Source: DSUN01 sp035527715
GTDB lineage: Bacteria; Planctomycetota; PUPC01; DSUN01
Direction of reading: 5' to 3'
Assembly (NCBI GenBank): GCA_035527715.1
Contig: DATKZY010000003.1
Span: 1 to 62,548 of the forward strand
DNA length: 62,548 bases
Below the pieces are notes generated by a model. That model was not told where the DNA came from. It did no database searches and saw nothing but the letters and a program-made list of their open reading frames with translations. Positions 62,005-62,548 of the stretch are shown here, piece after piece (within the stretch, counting starts at the first letter, position 1; the number at the start of each line of letters is the position of its first letter). A program made the translations under genes and the position numbers.

Positions 62005-62548
62005 TCAGGAGGCCGCCGCCTGGGCCTCGCCCTCGGCAGACGACTCGGCCACGGCGACCTCAGCCCCACCCTCCGGCAGCGCCAGAGCAGTGGCCGCGCC
62101 CAAGGGCAGCCGCAGAAGCCAGTTACCCCGCTTGCCGTCGGGGCAGCCCTCCACGCCCAGCGCCTTGCGCGCCTTCCGCAAGGCCGTCGGCGAGATGCCC
62201 ACGGCGAGCGCCAGTCGCTCGGCCTCTCGGGTCGCCCTCGGCCCAGCCGCGAGCAGCCCCTGAAGCCACATCGCCGCCAATTCGCTCGCCGGCGCGCGGC
62301 GCGTGACCCCGAGCGCCTCCTCCGCCGTCTCCGTCACCGCCTCGGGCTCCCACGCCAGCACAGGCACCGCCGCGTCCCCCGCCGACCCCACGATGCGGTA
62401 GGCCAGGCCCGTCACCCCGCCCGCCAGGTTGCACTTGACGGGCAGAAGCAGCATTCGCCCCGGCTCCCGACGGTCCTGCCCCACCGCCCACACGGCCCGC
62501 GACGCGGCCACGAACCCCAGGCTCCCCATCGTCCGGTAAATCACCGCG
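62005..62548 (-). CDS. RepA-like / AAA_25-type ATPase, C-terminal part (truncated by window edge)
   Basis: About 180 residues are visible; the frame runs off the right end, so the N-terminus is missing and no start is assigned. The visible part begins IYRTMGSLGFVAASRAVWAV, RRMLLLPVKCNLAG and GLAYRIVG, matching the C-terminal part of hexameric RepA-like AAA_25 ATPases found with primase-type genes on mobile elements. It is followed by a helix-turn-helix-like segment (ALAVGISPTALRKARKAL) and an Ala/Glu-rich tail. The Walker motifs lie outside the window. It suggests that a mobile or phage-derived region continues to the right. Confidence 0.65.
   Translation of the reverse strand, partial: AVIYRTMGSLGFVAASRAVWAVGQDRREPGRMLLLPVKCNLAGGVTGLAYRIVGSAGDAAVPVLAWEPEAVTETAEEALGVTRRAPASELAAMWLQGLLAAGPRATREAERLALAVGISPTALRKARKALGVEGCPDGKRGNWLLRLPLGAATALALPEGGAEVAVAESSAEGEAQAAAS

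Overview
This is a G+C-rich bacterial chromosome segment with strong third-position G/C bias, which is why so many long antisense frames are open. The gene content points to an uncultured planctomycete or close PVC relative. Markers of this are secreted proteins ending in the H-X9-DG pseudopilin module, Tat-exported sulfatase and glycoside hydrolase, ThuA, DUF6807 and Gfo/Idh/MocA sugar-catabolism proteins, a Ycf46-like AAA ATPase, DUF4159 beside ExbB/ExbD, and several large secreted TPR proteins. The assignment rests on gene content, not on a phylogenetic marker.

Layout. 0.2-10.4 kb is mostly minus strand: an rsmE/ABC-F pair, an RDD membrane protein, fabG, acpS and two paralogous pseudopilin-tailed secreted proteins. 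10.5-12.2 kb holds an M42 aminopeptidase and an orphan UPF0175 antitoxin-like protein. 12.2-16.0 kb (minus) holds a Ycf46-like ATPase and a secreted HEAT/PA14-type protein, separated by a complete 301-bp MITE with 27-bp inverted ends and a perfect 9-bp target duplication. 16.3-18.9 kb is fabF, an acyl carrier protein and an RluA-type pseudouridine synthase. 19.1 kb is a receiver-less sigma-54 activator. 20.1-23.5 kb is a large secreted clan GH-A type protein. A tRNA with anticodon CAT follows at 23.7 kb.

24-32 kb is accessory: small hypotheticals, a trypsin-like PDZ protease, a scar of IS21 istB joined to a DUF72 fragment, a SUMF1-domain protein lacking the catalytic cysteine pair, a REP/BIME-like palindromic element, a Tat-exported cellulase-like hydrolase and a double ThuA protein.

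The most striking block is 32.3-49.8 kb. It is a single plus-strand operon behind a good sigma-70 promoter: two secreted TPR proteins, a 2,697-residue TPR/beta-sandwich protein, a small unknown protein, ExbB/TolQ-like, two ExbD/TolR-like proteins, a short TonB-like anchor, a DUF4159 membrane protein and another membrane protein. It reads as a proton-motive-force-driven envelope machine coupled to giant periplasmic scaffolds. It runs directly into a sulfatase and a GH5-like hydrolase, so the two may be functionally linked.

53.4-62.5 kb holds a fused M28-like peptidase/AAC(3) acetyltransferase, a zinc-ribbon DUF6263-like membrane protein, DUF6807 and Gfo/Idh/MocA proteins, a sialate O-acetylesterase interrupted by an in-frame amber codon, and the truncated end of a RepA-like protein at the window edge.

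A recurring theme between genes is short-period repeats (9-bp GGGACC-type and 7-bp types), often as inverted arms that could form hairpins and that sometimes supply start or stop codons.
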